From NCBI GenBank assembly GCA_017617315.1, contig JAFZWM010000042.1:1-64000 (forward strand): a stretch of DNA of 64,000 nucleotides. Reading direction: 5' to 3'. Source of the stretch: Bacteroidaceae bacterium (GTDB lineage Bacteria > Bacteroidota > Bacteroidia > Bacteroidales > Bacteroidaceae). The notes below the pieces were generated by a model. The model was not told the origin of the DNA. It saw nothing but the letters and a program-made list of their open reading frames with translations, and did no database searches. Positions within the stretch are counted from its first letter, which is position 1, and each line of letters opens with the position of its first letter. Shown piece by piece: positions 63,626 to 64,000 of the stretch. Both the position numbers and the translations under genes were made by a program.

Positions 63626-64000
63626 ATGGATAACAAAGTTATAAACATAAACATTCCAGATATCATAAATCTGTTAAAAAGAGACCGAAAGAAAATCGCA
63701 ATATACAGTATTATATCTGGCATTATTGGAGTTGCCCTTGCTTTTGGAACTCCAAAGAAATATGAATCAACAGTAATGCTTGCTCCCGAGGAATCGGGAG
63801 CAGGCTTCTCTGGCAGCATATCATCACTGGCTTCAATGGTTGGAATGAACATGAAATTCGGACAAAACGGAGATGCTATATATCCAGAAATCTATCCCGA
63901 CCTTATGGAGTCAACAGACTTCATCGTCGGATTGTTTCCCATAAAAATCACGGCAGACAAGACAAACGAGTCGTACGAATATTACACCTATATTTCAAAG
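63626..64000 (+). CDS. Wzz-like chain-length determinant, partial (runs off window)
   Basis: The first 125 codons are present; the gene continues beyond the window. ATG 63626 lies 11 nt after the SLBB exporter stop. The N-terminus (DIINLLKRDRKKIAIYSII) leads into a membrane helix (about 25-41), then the Wzz periplasmic domain, with SSLASMVGMNMKFGQNGDAI and IYPDLMESTDF. It is a paralogue of the 59594-60625 protein, sharing the LAPE and SSLASMVG segments and an (E/Q)-P-E-(L/I)-YPD element. Whether it ends as a plain Wzz or continues into a BY-kinase domain cannot be seen. Confidence 0.85.
   Translation, partial: MDNKVININIPDIINLLKRDRKKIAIYSIISGIIGVALAFGTPKKYESTVMLAPEESGAGFSGSISSLASMVGMNMKFGQNGDAIYPEIYPDLMESTDFIVGLFPIKITADKTNESYEYYTYISK

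Noticed and set aside
1-64000. Mobile island or prophage
   Set aside because: No integrase, transposase, relaxase, phage structural gene or direct-repeat attachment site was found; gene content is metabolic and envelope-related throughout.

Overview
The window looks like chromosomal DNA of a gut or rumen Bacteroidales, most likely a Prevotellaceae. The evidence is SusC/SusD pairs, a hybrid two-component regulator, a eukaryote-like (GT3) glycogen synthase, Bacteroidetes promoters of the TTTG-N19/20-TAnnTTTG type, and several secreted proteins ending in a short sorting-like tail. No transposase, integrase, phage gene or CRISPR array was seen. Nearly all genes up to 55.8 kb lie on the minus strand; strand use is mixed after 56 kb.

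Layout. (1) 1-650: a repeat island plus a small tRNA-like RNA gene with its own promoter and terminator. (2) 649-24659: a pectin utilisation locus, read right to left as GH43 arabinanase, SusC1, SusD1, SusC2, SusD2, a probable surface glycan-binding protein, a PL11 rhamnogalacturonan lyase with a long beta-repeat tail, and a PL26-type exo-lyase. The enzymes point to rhamnogalacturonan I carrying arabinan side chains. Strong hairpins split the locus into transcription segments. (3) 24794-29073: glycogen phosphorylase and glycogen synthase. (4) 29186-29956: a flavodoxin/ferredoxin fusion. (5) 30060-34070: exopolysaccharide initiation and export (phosphoglycosyl transferase, OPX lipoprotein, BY-kinase). 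(6) 34245-46067: GH3, GH2 and PA14-containing GH31 enzymes plus a hybrid two-component regulator, probably a xyloglucan-oligosaccharide module without its own SusCD. (7) 46127-55772: a tightly packed five-gene outer-membrane operon: two DUF3575 barrels (one with a Lys/Ala/Glu tail), a DUF5119-like lipoprotein, an OmpA/TPR protein and a 1436-residue protein made of seven concatenated barrel-like modules. This is the best candidate for an undescribed system. (8) 56100-64000: a second polysaccharide locus with three GT2 enzymes, a Wzy-like polymerase, two Wzz paralogues and a large multi-SLBB exporter, arranged around a divergent repeat-filled intergenic region.

Three intergenic islands (about 0.2-0.3, 8.7-9.2 and 60.8-61.07 kb) share an 11-nt degenerate tandem repeat on the same strand. 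Two of them also share a 64-nt hairpin element in opposite orientations, and ATTGACAATG-like repeats recur beside them.

Starts were reconsidered wherever the longest reading frame began at a non-ATG codon or upstream of a visible promoter. Family names come from motifs and overall sequence recognition; no database search was run.
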